From contig NZ_CALXRM010000013.1 in the NCBI RefSeq assembly GCF_944390845.1, positions 1 to 58,091 of the forward strand: DNA of 58,091 nt, given 5' to 3'. The translations under genes and the position numbers were made by a program. Of this stretch, positions 8,596 through 17,741 are shown piece by piece (position 1 is the first letter of the stretch; each line of letters opens with the position of its first letter). The notes under the pieces are model-generated. The model saw only the letters and a program-made list of their open reading frames with translations, was not told where the DNA came from and did not search any database. The DNA is from an uncultured Brachyspira sp. (lineage in GTDB: Bacteria; Spirochaetota; Brachyspiria; Brachyspirales; Brachyspiraceae).

Positions 8596-10011
8596 TTAAC
8601 AAGTTTTATTTGATAATGCTCTTTGAGGTATATCGGTAGGATATAAGCCATTAAAACAGCCTATACAATAATTTTTATTTCCTAAAGCACTAAGCATGTC
8701 TTCTATAGTAAGATATTCTAATGTATCAGCATTAATTTCTTTTCTAATTTCTTCAACAGAAAGCTTAGCACCAATAAGCTCTTTTTTTGAAGATATATCA
8801 ACACCATAATAGCAAGGACTTTTAATAACAGGAGAAGCAGATCTAAAATGTACTTCTTTAGCTCCGGCACGTCTTACAATATCTATTAATATCTTACTTG
8901 TAGTTCCTCTTACTAAAGAGTCATCTATTAATATAACCCTTTTACCGTCTATTAAGTGTTTTAAAGGATTGAATTTAAGTTTTACAGTTTCTTCTCTAGT
9001 AGACTGTTCAGGCATAATAAAAGTTCTTCCAATATATCTGTTCTTTACCAAACCAATACTATAAGGAATACCGCTTTCTTTTGCAAAACCTAATGCAGCT
9101 ATAGTACCAGAGTCTTGAACGCCTATAACTATATCAGCATCAACTTTATTTTGTTTTGCTAATAAAACCCCAGTTTGGAATCTTACATTATAAACGTTTA
9201 TGCCGTCAATATTACTTTCAGGACGAGCAAAATATATATGTTCAAAAGCACAAGGATAATGCTTAACTTCATTTTTAGAATATTTGAAAGATTTTACACC
9301 TTCATCATCTATTATAACCATTTCACCGGCTTCAATATCTCTTATAAATTTAGCACCAACTGCATCTAAAGCACAAGATTCAGAAGCTAAACAATAATCG
9401 CCATTATCATTCATACCTAAACATAAAGGTCTTATACCATAAGGGTCTCTTATACCTATAAGCTTTCCGTCTACAACTATGACAAGAGCAAAAGCACCTT
9501 TTATAATATTAACGCATTCTTTAATACCTTCTATAAAGTTACTAACTGTTTTTCTAGCTATAAGCTTAATAATAACTTCTGTATCTGAAGTGGCATTAAA
9601 TGTTGCTCCGCCTTCTTCAAGTTCATATCTTAATTCTTCAGCATTAGTTAAATTACCATTATGTGCTATAGCAATTTGACCTAATCTGAAAAGGTTTTCA
9701 AGAGGCTGAGCATTCTCTATTTTACTAGCTCCTGTAGTAGAATACCTTACATGTCCTATAGCTATATTTCCTTCAGTATCTTTTGGTATATTACTTGAAA
9801 ATAAATCGGATACAAGTCCCATAGATTTATAAGTAAATAAATGTTTGTAATTAGATACTGTAATACCTGCACTTTCCTGACCTCTATGCTGTAAGGAATA
9901 AAGTGCATAATTCAAAGTTTTTAATATATCCTTCTTTATTTCTTTAGAATAAATACCAAAAACTCCGCATTCCTCTCTAGGTTTATCATTAAATTCCATA
10001 TTATTATTCAT
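8596..10011 (-). CDS. purF: Amidophosphoribosyltransferase PurF
   Basis: PurF makes phosphoribosylamine from PRPP and glutamine, the first committed step of purine synthesis. The 471-residue protein begins with a short propeptide before Cys15 (EECGVFGIY), the glutaminase nucleophile, as in the Bacillus-type enzyme. The PRPP loop is VILIDDSLVRGTTS. Cysteines at SPCYYG and NYCIGCFNG are consistent with the iron-sulfur cluster of that class. Neither possible start (ATG at 10011 or at 9999, which would leave a 10-residue propeptide) has a clear ribosome-binding site. Upstream lie a tandem structured repeat and an element with a promoter facing the gene. purC and purE lie further upstream on the same strand. 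Confidence 0.96.
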   Translation of the reverse strand: MNNNMEFNDKPREECGVFGIYSKEIKKDILKTLNYALYSLQHRGQESAGITVSNYKHLFTYKSMGLVSDLFSSNIPKDTEGNIAIGHVRYSTTGASKIENAQPLENLFRLGQIAIAHNGNLTNAEELRYELEEGGATFNATSDTEVIIKLIARKTVSNFIEGIKECVNIIKGAFALVIVVDGKLIGIRDPYGIRPLCLGMNDNGDYCLASESCALDAVGAKFIRDIEAGEMVIIDDEGVKSFKYSKNEVKHYPCAFEHIYFARPESNIDGINVYNVRFQTGVLLAKQNKVDADIVIGVQDSGTIAALGFAKESGIPYSIGLVKNRYIGRTFIMPEQSTREETVKLKFNPLKHLIDGKRVILIDDSLVRGTTSKILIDIVRRAGAKEVHFRSASPVIKSPCYYGVDISSKKELIGAKLSVEEIRKEINADTLEYLTIEDMLSALGNKNYCIGCFNGLYPTDIPQRALSNKTC

Positions 10012-10102
10012 ATATTATTATAACCAACTTTATTTTTAGATTTTTGATGTATCAATATTATAGTTAATCGTATTTTTATACAATATATTTATTAAATATT
10101 TT

Positions 10103-10349
10103 TTTATTATTGTTAAACTCGCCTAGACTAAAAGGCCAGAGTTGTCACTCGGCGTCTAGGCTCGTTGTCGCATATATAAGATTTCAGATAAAACTCTCAT
10201 CTGCTTCGGCTCACTTATTTTATTGCTATGTTCTTTATTATTGTTAAACTTGCCTAGACTAAAAGGCCCGAGTGGAAACTCGGCGTCTAGGCTTGTTGGC
10301 GCAAATATTAGATGCCAGCTAAAGCTGTCATATGCTTCGGATAACTTAT
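10103..10349. repeat. Tandem pair of ~120-bp hairpin-forming repeats upstream of purF
   Basis: Two copies (about 10103-10219 and 10234-10349, period 131 bp) share the TTATTGTTAAACT start and the hairpin arms GCCTAGAC/GTCTAGGC (10121-10128 with 10154-10161; 10252-10259 with 10285-10292). In copy 2 an inner stem CCGAGT/ACTCGG closes a GGAA loop. Copy 1 has the equivalent stem with a changed loop. Both also share a CTTCGG segment near the end. They form the leader region of purF if transcription starts at the element promoter at 10358-10386. I do not recognise them as a known riboswitch. Confidence 0.7.
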
Positions 10350-10357
10350 TTATTAAG

Positions 10358-10386
10358 TATATACCTAAACAACTATATTTTGTCAA
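10358..10386 (-). promoter_or_regulatory. Element-borne promoter facing purF
   Basis: TTGACA, exactly 17 bases, then TATATA on the minus strand. It lies about 350 bases upstream of the purF start. No better promoter was obvious between it and the gene. Confidence 0.5.
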
Positions 10387-10698
10387 AATAATTTTTTAAA
10401 TTTAAAATATTTGCGGGGCTTTGCCCACCGCTCTGCGTACTTCGTAACACCCCAGTTCTTTTATTGGTATAAAAGAACCTATATCCTCGACAGGCTCGGA
10501 TACGCTTCGCGAACAACTGCATTTTTAATCCAAATTTAGGATATATCCTATATTTAATAGGCATGTTTTGTAATATAAAGTTATAGCAATTGCGTTTTTT
10601 GCAACTTTGACGAAGTCCGCAGAGCGTGTGCGGTAAAAAAGTTGATAATATCTATATAAAGTGCATCGGTTGACAAACTTAAAAATTCTTAGTATATA
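10358..10698. repeat. Inverted-repeat element (MITE-like) upstream of purF
   Basis: Both termini are intact: minus-strand TTGACA (10381-10386), 17 bp, TATATA (10358-10363) facing purF, and plus-strand TTGACA (10670-10675), 17 bp, TATATA (10693-10698) facing the 3' end of the CbrC-like gene. Compared with the 7669-7976 copy, the poly-T/poly-A hairpin loop carries an extra GC-rich insert (about 10609-10636), and another module (about 10418-10436) replaces the central hairpin. Confidence 0.85.
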
Positions 10699-10711
10699 CA
10701 AAAATATAAAA

Positions 10712-11248
10712 TCAATCGCAGTCTGTATGCAAAATTAATTGTCCGCATTTCAAACATTCAAATAAATATCCTTGGAAACTTCCTCCTATTTCTAAATCTT
10801 CAATATATTCTCTCACAGAATCTTCATCATTATCAGAGGATATAATTATTTTATCTAATAAATTTCTTTCTTTTAATTCTTTATAGCCAACATAAGAAAT
10901 AAATTTACAAAAATCATCACAATGGTTTGGATAATATGGCTGCTGCCAAGCTGAATATTCAGGTGTTCTTTTTGTAAGTTCCTCAATTTTTTCATCTCTA
11001 TTTTCAATAATACTATCACTGTCAAAAGGTTCATCAATAAAATCACAATCAAATTTTTCAGCTGCCTTTCCATTTGCTATGCATTCGAGGCATAATGGTG
11101 TTATTTCATCTTCACAATGCGGAATAGTATAATAAACCAAATCTGTTTCATTTTCACAGCATTTGCATAATACTTTATTATCTTCCTTTACAAAAAAATT
11201 TTTAACAATATTATCATCAACATATTTAAATTTAGCTATATCAGACAT
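10712..11248 (-). CDS. CbrC family (UPF0167) protein
   Basis: The 178-residue protein matches the CbrC/UPF0167 pattern by eye: an N-terminal CxxC pair (LCKCCENETDLVY), CLECIANGKAAEKFDCDF, then RTPEYSAWQQPYYPNHCDDFC and YVGYKEL. The family is named for colicin E2 tolerance in E. coli. Its biochemical role is unclear, and the cysteines suggest metal binding. AGGAGA precedes the ATG. It lies between purF and purC on the same strand but has no obvious link to purine synthesis. Confidence 0.8.
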   Translation of the reverse strand: MSDIAKFKYVDDNIVKNFFVKEDNKVLCKCCENETDLVYYTIPHCEDEITPLCLECIANGKAAEKFDCDFIDEPFDSDSIIENRDEKIEELTKRTPEYSAWQQPYYPNHCDDFCKFISYVGYKELKERNLLDKIIISSDNDEDSVREYIEDLEIGGSFQGYLFECLKCGQLILHTDCD

Positions 11249-11302
11249 TGAATACTCTCCTTATAATTTCTGCTATTATAAAATTTCTGCTATAAAATAT
11301 AA

Positions 11303-11350
11303 AAGACTTTGCAAAATATAAAAAATATTAAGCAAAGTCTTCAAATTCTT
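11303..11350. terminator. Intrinsic terminator downstream of purC
   Basis: AAGACTTTGC (11303-11312) pairs perfectly with GCAAAGTCTT (11332-11341). It ends purC transcription on the minus strand and separates it from the CbrC-like gene. Confidence 0.8.
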
Positions 11351-11362
11351 TTTTATTTAGTA

Positions 11363-12079
11363 TTATAGATTATTAAGTCTATTTAAAACTTCTATATAAG
11401 CTTCTTCAATAGAACCTAAATCTCTTCTAAATCTATCTTTATCTAATTTTTTACCAGTTTCTTTATCCCAGAATCTGCAAGTATCCGGAGTAATTTCATC
11501 AGCTAAAAGTATTTCACCTTTTGAGTTCTTACCGAATTCTACTTTGAAATCAACTAAAGTGATGCCTATTTTGTCCAAAGCTTCTTTTAATAAATTATTA
11601 ACTTTAGAAGTAACTTCATAAATATATTTTAATTCATCATAAGTAGCAAGCTTTAAAGCAACTGCATGGTGATCATTGATTAAAGGATCGCCGTATTCAT
11701 CATTTTTATAACAAATTTCAAATATAGTGTTAGGAGGAACTGTACCTTCTTCTATTCCAAGTCTTTTAGCCATAGAACCAGCTATTAAGTTTCTAACAAT
11801 TACTTCTAATGGGAAAATTTTTACTTTTTGACAAAGCTGTTCTCTGTCGCTTAATTTTTCTATAAAGTGAGTTTTGATTCCATTTTTTTCAAGCATTTTA
11901 AAAAGTAATGAAGTAATTTCATTATTCATAACACCTTTATCTTTAATAGAACCTTTTTTCTCTCCATTAAAAGCTGTAGCATCATCTTTATAATACACAA
12001 TTATTTCATCTGCATTATCAGTAGCGTAAACCTTTTTTGCTTTACCCTCATAAAGCATTTCTTTCTTTTCTTTAGACAT
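11363..12079 (-). CDS. purC: SAICAR synthase PurC
   Basis: PurC joins CAIR and aspartate to form SAICAR with ATP. The 238-residue length is typical. The N-terminal [13 protein letters not shown], the central [20 protein letters not shown] and the C-terminal [12 protein letters not shown] are hallmark segments. AGGAG lies ahead of the ATG. purE lies upstream on the same strand, separated by about 210 AT-rich bases, and a clear terminator follows purC. Confidence 0.97.
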   Translation of the reverse strand: MSKEKKEMLYEGKAKKVYATDNADEIIVYYKDDATAFNGEKKGSIKDKGVMNNEITSLLFKMLEKNGIKTHFIEKLSDREQLCQKVKIFPLEVIVRNLIAGSMAKRLGIEEGTVPPNTIFEICYKNDEYGDPLINDHHAVALKLATYDELKYIYEVTSKVNNLLKEALDKIGITLVDFKVEFGKNSKGEILLADEITPDTCRFWDKETGKKLDKDRFRRDLGSIEEAYIEVLNRLNNL

Positions 12080-12293
12080 ATTCTAACTCCTGTTATTATA
12101 AAACTAATTTACAAATTATAAACTAATTTATTTTTGTTATGCTATTATATATCTTTTTTAATTATTTTACTATATTTATAAATAATAAAAAACTTAGAAT
12201 AATCAAAATTGAAAAACATATTTTATTAATATATAAACAATAAATAAAAATGATATAAAATTATTTACTGACTTTTTAATATAAAAAATAATA

Positions 12294-12782
12294 TTAAATA
12301 TCAAACTCTATAGGCTTATCATTATCAGCAATAAAGTCTTCTTTCATTTTTTGTCTATATATAATTAACTTATTTTTAATATCTTCGTACTTTAAAGCAA
12401 GCATTTCCACAGCAAGCATACCAGCATTATAAGAATTATTAATACCAACAGTAGCAACAGTTATAGGTTTTGGCATTTGAACTATAGATAAAAGAGCGTC
12501 CATTCCGTCAAGATTGCTCGCACTAATAGGAACACCAATAACAGGAAGTATTGTTTTTGAAGCTATTACTCCAGGTAAATGAGCAGCAAGTCCAGCACCT
12601 GCTATTATCACTTCATAGCCGTTTTCTTCAATATGCTTAATAGTTTTTTCAAGATGTTCTGGTACTCTATGAGCTGAAAGTACAAATGCTTTATATTCTA
12701 TTCCAAATTCTTTTAAACAAGAAGCAGCACCTTTCATTTTTTCAGTATCAGATCTGCTTCCAAATATTATAGCAACTTTCAT
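12294..12782 (-). CDS. purE: N5-carboxyaminoimidazole ribonucleotide mutase PurE
   Basis: PurE isomerises N5-CAIR to CAIR. The 162 residues show GSRSDTEKM near the start, SAHRVPEHL with the catalytic His, AGAGLAAHLPGVIAS, and the conserved PVIGVPI segment. This is a class I enzyme by sequence. AAGGAG is well placed. The restriction-enzyme gene ends only 16 bases upstream, so purE is either co-transcribed with that pair or has its promoter inside it. Confidence 0.96.
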   Translation of the reverse strand: MKVAIIFGSRSDTEKMKGAASCLKEFGIEYKAFVLSAHRVPEHLEKTIKHIEENGYEVIIAGAGLAAHLPGVIASKTILPVIGVPISASNLDGMDALLSIVQMPKPITVATVGINNSYNAGMLAVEMLALKYEDIKNKLIIYRQKMKEDFIADNDKPIEFDI

Positions 12783-12798
12783 ATTTTCTCCTTATTTT

Positions 12799-13899
12799 TT
12801 ATTGATTAATTATAAATATAATATCCGAATATGTTGTGTATTTTTTATTTTTATAAATAAAATCAATTCTTAATTTATCTAAATTATTAGGATTAAAATT
12901 ATTTATATATTTTTTAATTGGCTTTTCTAATAATTCTATATTTCTTTTTAATTTCCATGAATTATATATATCATTAACATCAATTACTATAATAAATATT
13001 CTATTTTCACAACCAAACCGCATATCCCCTTGATTTTCATATAAATATTTTATTAACGGCTTGTAATTAATTATTGTATTATTTATTATTTTTATTTGCT
13101 CATTTTGAAAATTTTCTAATTCTAATTTAGCTTCTTTATTTTTTATTAACTTTAATCTTTCTAAAATTTCATATTGTAAATTTTTATCATCATTATTATC
13201 ATATGATATATTAAATTTTTTTGCTATATTTTTTAAAGTACTAATTTCTGATTTTAAATTACTATCTTTTCTCATTTTCTCCATATAACCTTTGGGAAAA
13301 ATAGTAACTTTTAAATCAAAAGGAATATCTTTTATAAAAAAATCTACATTTTTTATATTACCAATAGCAGGTACAACAAAATTTTGCTTTTTAAAAATAT
13401 TTTCAATAAGTACAGATGACCAATAATTATACCAACTGCTAACTATATAACCTAGTACTGAATTTTGAATATCTTTTTCTATATTATTAGAAATAACGTT
13501 ATATGGTATTATATTTGTTGTTTTTACATACTTAGTTACAAAATACTTATCTAAAGAATTACTATAATCACCACCCCATTCAAAAAATTTCATTTTATAT
13601 AATTCTTTTTCTATATTTTTTATATCTATTAAATTATCATTAAATTTTAAAATACAATATTCATCAATCATATCTATTGATTTAATAACATCTAAAGATA
13701 AAATTGTATATAATTCTTCAAAATTATCTTCAAGTTTAGTTGTCTGTAATGTTATGCTATTTCTAATTAAAAAATCTTTTATTATATCTTTTCTTAAAAT
13801 AGATTTTATTTTAAGCCATAAAATACCATATTCATTTGATGAAAATAATAAAAGGTCATTATTGGAGTATTTTAATTTTAATTCATTAAAAGTCATCAT
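12799..13899 (-). CDS. Putative type II restriction endonuclease
   Basis: The 366-residue protein has no name-level match that I recognise, but its position 33 bases after a DNA methyltransferase gene suggests the cognate nuclease. A PD-(D/E)xK-like core is visible: VDFFIKDIPFDLKV places Asp186, then Asp195-Leu-Lys197, after a helix containing Glu166. The rest is Asn/Ile/Lys-rich. The ATG lacks a clear ribosome-binding site, unlike most genes here. Base composition looks poorer in GC than the flanking pur genes, consistent with acquisition. Confidence 0.7.
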   Translation of the reverse strand: MMTFNELKLKYSNNDLLLFSSNEYGILWLKIKSILRKDIIKDFLIRNSITLQTTKLEDNFEELYTILSLDVIKSIDMIDEYCILKFNDNLIDIKNIEKELYKMKFFEWGGDYSNSLDKYFVTKYVKTTNIIPYNVISNNIEKDIQNSVLGYIVSSWYNYWSSVLIENIFKKQNFVVPAIGNIKNVDFFIKDIPFDLKVTIFPKGYMEKMRKDSNLKSEISTLKNIAKKFNISYDNNDDKNLQYEILERLKLIKNKEAKLELENFQNEQIKIINNTIINYKPLIKYLYENQGDMRFGCENRIFIIVIDVNDIYNSWKLKRNIELLEKPIKKYINNFNPNNLDKLRIDFIYKNKKYTTYSDIIFIINQ

Positions 13900-13932
13900 A
13901 TTATATTATTATCCATAATAAAAAATTTAAAA

Positions 13933-14997
13933 TTATTTAGAACTTGCTACTATTAATATTTCATGGCTACCAGCTACACTTCCCTTACCTCCAACACCAT
14001 TCATATATTTATTATAATATAAATCTACATTTTTTTTATACTTACTAATCATATTAACTATAGTATTTTCATCGGGATAACTTCTATCATTATAACTAAA
14101 TAACCAATAAGGTATATCTTTTGAAAATTCAAATAATAAATTTAATGATTCTATAACATTATTTTTTTTATCAAAACCTGTATACTTTTTTGGCTCATAT
14201 CTTTTAGTTGAATTAACAAATTCTTTATCTTTCCAATACTCTGTATAAGTCTCTAAAACATGATAAAAACTTTGGTAGTCAGCATGACTATTACAATATG
14301 GAGGATCAAAATACACTAAATCTATATTATCTAAATTTGGAAGTAATTCTAATATATCACAATTATAACTTATGTTATCTTTCTTATTATCAAATACTGC
14401 TGCATTGTAATATTTTAATAAATCTATAAATATGTCTTTTATAGGTCTTATCAAACTTCTATTTCTTTTTATTCTATCTGGATTAGAAGCATAATTTAAA
14501 GCTTGAGCATGACAAAAATGTCCCATTGTTACTTTTCTAGTCATACTTCTATTCATTATTGATAAAGCTAAAGATTTTTTATATCTATTCTCCAATCTAT
14601 CTATATTAGACCTAAACGAATCTAAAAATAAAGTTTCATTAATATCAAAAAAAACATTTGTGTATACATCTTGAAATAAATTAAAAAAATTTTCATTAGA
14701 ATTTTTATCAAATAAAATATTTAAATCTATATCTGTCAATATATTATTTTTATTTTCTATTAATGAAATCCCTATTTGATGATTAAAATTTAAAAAATCA
14801 TTAGTTATTACTTTATATCCCAATTGCTTAAATCTAAAAGATACAGATTGAGATCCAGAAAAAGCATCTAATACATTATTTATATTATTAGGTAAAAAAC
14901 TAGATATCCAATCTATAAATTTATATTTAGCACCTAGATATTGGGGTTGTGGAAATGTATAATCCAAATATGTTATTTCATTAAATAAATTAACCAT
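13933..14997 (-). CDS. D12-class N6-adenine DNA methyltransferase
   Basis: The 354-residue protein has the Dam/D12 arrangement: an N-terminal YLGAKYKFIDWI, the AdoMet-binding DAFSGS (44-49), and catalytic DPPY (231-234) in VYFDPPYCNSHADY. It should methylate adenine in the recognition site of the neighbouring nuclease; the site cannot be read from sequence. It precedes the nuclease gene, so protection is expressed first. There is no clear Shine-Dalgarno site before the ATG. Confidence 0.88.
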   Translation of the reverse strand: MVNLFNEITYLDYTFPQPQYLGAKYKFIDWISSFLPNNINNVLDAFSGSQSVSFRFKQLGYKVITNDFLNFNHQIGISLIENKNNILTDIDLNILFDKNSNENFFNLFQDVYTNVFFDINETLFLDSFRSNIDRLENRYKKSLALSIMNRSMTRKVTMGHFCHAQALNYASNPDRIKRNRSLIRPIKDIFIDLLKYYNAAVFDNKKDNISYNCDILELLPNLDNIDLVYFDPPYCNSHADYQSFYHVLETYTEYWKDKEFVNSTKRYEPKKYTGFDKKNNVIESLNLLFEFSKDIPYWLFSYNDRSYPDENTIVNMISKYKKNVDLYYNKYMNGVGGKGSVAGSHEILIVASSK

Positions 14998-15079
14998 AAT
15001 TTAGTATAATTTATTAATTATTATTTTGCAAGTATAATAAACAATAATATAATAAAAGCTAATAAATCTAAAATATAAA

Positions 15080-15244
15080 CTATTTTTTTATAATATGATC
15101 CATTGACTTAGTATCTTTGCTTCCGCATTTTGGGCATTTATGGCCAAAACCTAATAAATTAAAAACAGAAGGTCTTTTTCTAGAACTGAAGATTTTACCG
15201 CAAGAATTACATTTGTACATAAAAGGCGGGTGAAATGGCAACAT
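15080..15244 (-). CDS. 54-residue zinc-ribbon protein
   Basis: This short frame is supported by an excellent AAGGAG ribosome-binding site six bases before the ATG. The product has two CxxC pairs, YKCNSCGK (Cys12, Cys15) and HKCPKCGS (Cys37, Cys40), 22 residues apart, with several Lys/Arg between them. This is a minimal rubredoxin- or FmdB-like zinc ribbon. It lies directly upstream of the methyltransferase gene on the same strand, about 80 bases away. Whether it belongs to that module or is an independent small gene cannot be decided. Confidence 0.75.
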   Translation of the reverse strand: MLPFHPPFMYKCNSCGKIFSSRKRPSVFNLLGFGHKCPKCGSKDTKSMDHIIKK

Positions 15245-15365
15245 AAAAAACTCCTTAAAAATATTAATATAATAATATTATAAATTATATATATGACAAT
15301 TTTTGTCATGATTTAAAATTATTAATTTTTTATAATGCCATAAAAAAATAAATTAATTATTAAAA

Positions 15366-15725
15366 TTATTTATTTTTTAAATAAACACCATCAAAAGTAA
15401 TATCAAGTGTTTCATAATTTGATTCTTCTACTATTTCTATTCTGCCTCTGTCTATAATAGAAATTTTTATAGTATACTTATCGCATTTATAAATAATACT
15501 TTCTCCATCATAATTAGCAACATCATCTAATTCTAAAACATCTCCAGCTTTTGATACTGCATTTCCTTTAATATATAGTTCTGTATTATTCTTTAATGAA
15601 AGTTCTATAGTAGCATTATCATCTGTCCTTTTATAGACACCTACTAACTCTTCTATAGATATATCTTTAGCATACAAACTAAAAGCAAATAAAAATGAAA
15701 TAAATGTAAATATAATCTTATTCAT
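15366..15725 (-). CDS. Small secreted protein of unknown function
   Basis: The 119-residue product has a classic signal peptide (MNKIIFTFISFLFAFSLYA, cleavage expected before KDIS). There is no cysteine at the cleavage site, so it is probably periplasmic and not a lipoprotein. The rest is mostly beta strands with alternating charged and hydrophobic residues, as in small lipocalin-like domains. I do not recognise a family. Confidence 0.6.
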   Translation of the reverse strand: MNKIIFTFISFLFAFSLYAKDISIEELVGVYKRTDDNATIELSLKNNTELYIKGNAVSKAGDVLELDDVANYDGESIIYKCDKYTIKISIIDRGRIEIVEESNYETLDITFDGVYLKNK

Positions 15726-15772
15726 AACAAAATCCTAACCTAATAATATATAAATTATATAATGTAAAAATA

Positions 15773-15816
15773 AAAAAACAATAGCCATATAAATTAATAT
15801 ATAACTATTGTTTTTA
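15773..15816. terminator. Intrinsic terminator after the chemotaxis receptor gene
   Basis: AACAATAG (15777-15784) pairs with CTATTGTT (15805-15812) around an AT-rich loop, flanked by A and T runs. It lies just 3' of the receptor gene on the minus strand. Confidence 0.75.
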
Positions 15817-15839
15817 AAAAAATATTCTATAAATTAATA

Positions 15840-17501
15840 TTAAACTTTAAAGAAATTCATCAATTCAACAAGCTCTTTAGCCTGTCCCATTAAAGCCTCA
15901 GAAGAAGCAGTAGCCTCCTCTACTAAAGAAGCATTTTGCTGAGTTGATTGATCCATTTGAGAAACTGCTATATTAACTTGATCTACACCTGCCTGCTGCT
16001 CAACTGCCATAGCACTAATATCTTGCATAATTTTAGATGTATCTTCTATTTTTTGTTCAATATCCATAAATATTTCTTTAGATTTTCTAGCTGTTTCTGT
16101 AGCTGTTTTGATTTTATCATTTGCATCAGCTATAAGAGAAGTAATATCTTTAACAGAAGACTGACTTGTCTGTGCCAAATTTCTAACTTCACTTGCTACA
16201 ACCGCAAAACCTTTACCTTGTTCTCCTGCACGTGCAGCTTCTACTGCAGCATTAAGTGCTAATATATTAGTTTGGAAAGCTATATTTTCTATTATTTTAG
16301 TAATATCTGTAATCTTATTACTAGCCTCAAATACAAGTTCTATGTTGTTTGTAGTAGCTTCAATTATTTCTCCTGCTTCCTGAACTGATTTTTCAGAATC
16401 CTGCATCATCTGATTTCCTCTAACAGAATTATCAGCTGATGATTTTATTGTAGAAGCTATCTCTTCCATAGAAGAAGCTGTTTCTTCCAAATGAGACGCC
16501 TGAAGCTCTGTTCTGCTTGATAAATCTGTATTACCTTGAGCTATTTCAGTAGCAGCATTTGATATCTCCCTTGAGCTTTCCAAAACTTTGGATATAATTT
16601 CTCTTAAGTGATTAACCATATTATGTAAACTGCCAAGAAGTGAAGCAAATTCACTATTACCTGTCATTTTACTTTCATCTATTTTTACAGTTAAATTACC
16701 GTTTGATATTTCAGAAGCTAAATGAACGCATAATCTTAAATTTTTTCCTATAAGTTTTCCTAAAGAAGCTAAGAATAAACCAACAGATAATCCAACAATA
16801 AACAATCCTATAAAAAATAGAATTGTATCATTTCTTACTTCATTTGCAGATTTTTGTAATTTTAAAGCATTATCAGCTTCAAGCCTATCAAAAAACTGAT
16901 TAATAGGAGCCATTATTTCAGAAACTTTCTCTTCATAAGCTTTTCCATTAACAAGGTTTATAGCTTCTAATTGTCTTCCTTTATATTCTTCGGGTATTGA
17001 ACCATCAGGATTTCTAGGTATACTTTTTATTATATCCATAGCTTGTACTTCTAATTTTACCAATGCTTCTGATCTGCTTTTAGATAAGGCTAAATAATCA
17101 AACATTTCTTTAGAAAAATTTAATTCCTGCATAACATCTGCATAAGATTTTGTTTGCCCGTCACTAGAAGGTTTTCTGCCGCTTCCTAAGAAAATAGACC
17201 AATATATACCCCTATCATAGTTTAAAGGTGTAGGCTTTGTACCGCCTGATATTGCAATACAATCATTATATGCTTGTTCATACTTTTGATCTGCTGTTGC
17301 AACATAACTTCTAACAAATTGAGTTAAAAATGCAGAATTCTGCTGATATTGTCTAGCTATAGCTGATGATTTTATAGTATGTTGATAAATACGGCTATAA
17401 TCCGTAACACTTCTAACTATTCTCACTTGAAGATATATTAATAAAACTGTCACTACAAAAATATAAAAGCCAAAAATTATAAACTTAGTCCTGATCTTCA
17501 T
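15840..17501 (-). CDS. Methyl-accepting chemotaxis protein
   Basis: This is a transmembrane chemoreceptor that signals to CheA through CheW. From the ATG at 17501 it has about 553 residues: TM1 at about 7-27, a ~200-residue periplasmic sensor, TM2 at about 226-247, a HAMP region, then a long coiled-coil signalling domain. The hairpin tip carries the universal IAFQTNILALNAAVEAARAG motif. The frame could open at a TTG at 17516, but the ATG at 17501 has TTGGAG about 8 bases upstream and starts MKIRTKF ahead of TM1, so I prefer it. The ligand is unknown. Confidence 0.93.
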   Translation of the reverse strand: MKIRTKFIIFGFYIFVVTVLLIYLQVRIVRSVTDYSRIYQHTIKSSAIARQYQQNSAFLTQFVRSYVATADQKYEQAYNDCIAISGGTKPTPLNYDRGIYWSIFLGSGRKPSSDGQTKSYADVMQELNFSKEMFDYLALSKSRSEALVKLEVQAMDIIKSIPRNPDGSIPEEYKGRQLEAINLVNGKAYEEKVSEIMAPINQFFDRLEADNALKLQKSANEVRNDTILFFIGLFIVGLSVGLFLASLGKLIGKNLRLCVHLASEISNGNLTVKIDESKMTGNSEFASLLGSLHNMVNHLREIISKVLESSREISNAATEIAQGNTDLSSRTELQASHLEETASSMEEIASTIKSSADNSVRGNQMMQDSEKSVQEAGEIIEATTNNIELVFEASNKITDITKIIENIAFQTNILALNAAVEAARAGEQGKGFAVVASEVRNLAQTSQSSVKDITSLIADANDKIKTATETARKSKEIFMDIEQKIEDTSKIMQDISAMAVEQQAGVDQVNIAVSQMDQSTQQNASLVEEATASSEALMGQAKELVELMNFFKV

Positions 17502-17741
17502 GATACACATCTCCAATAAAAATAGTATTTAATGATTTCGGAATTATATGTATTTAATATAAGAATAAATTTTTACAAAAATACTATAAAAATATAAAAT
17601 AAAATCATTATATTTAAAATATATAAAATAAAATAACAAATCATACAAAAAAATAAAAAAAAATGACAATAAGAATACTTGAATATTATTTATAATAAAC
17701 TTAAAATACATTACTATAAAAAATAATTATTGGAATATATT

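Noticed and set aside
10156..10564. Two short minus-strand open frames over the tandem repeat and element
   Set aside because: They translate repeat and inverted-repeat sequence, have no ribosome-binding site, and the same DNA recurs in non-coding gaps elsewhere.
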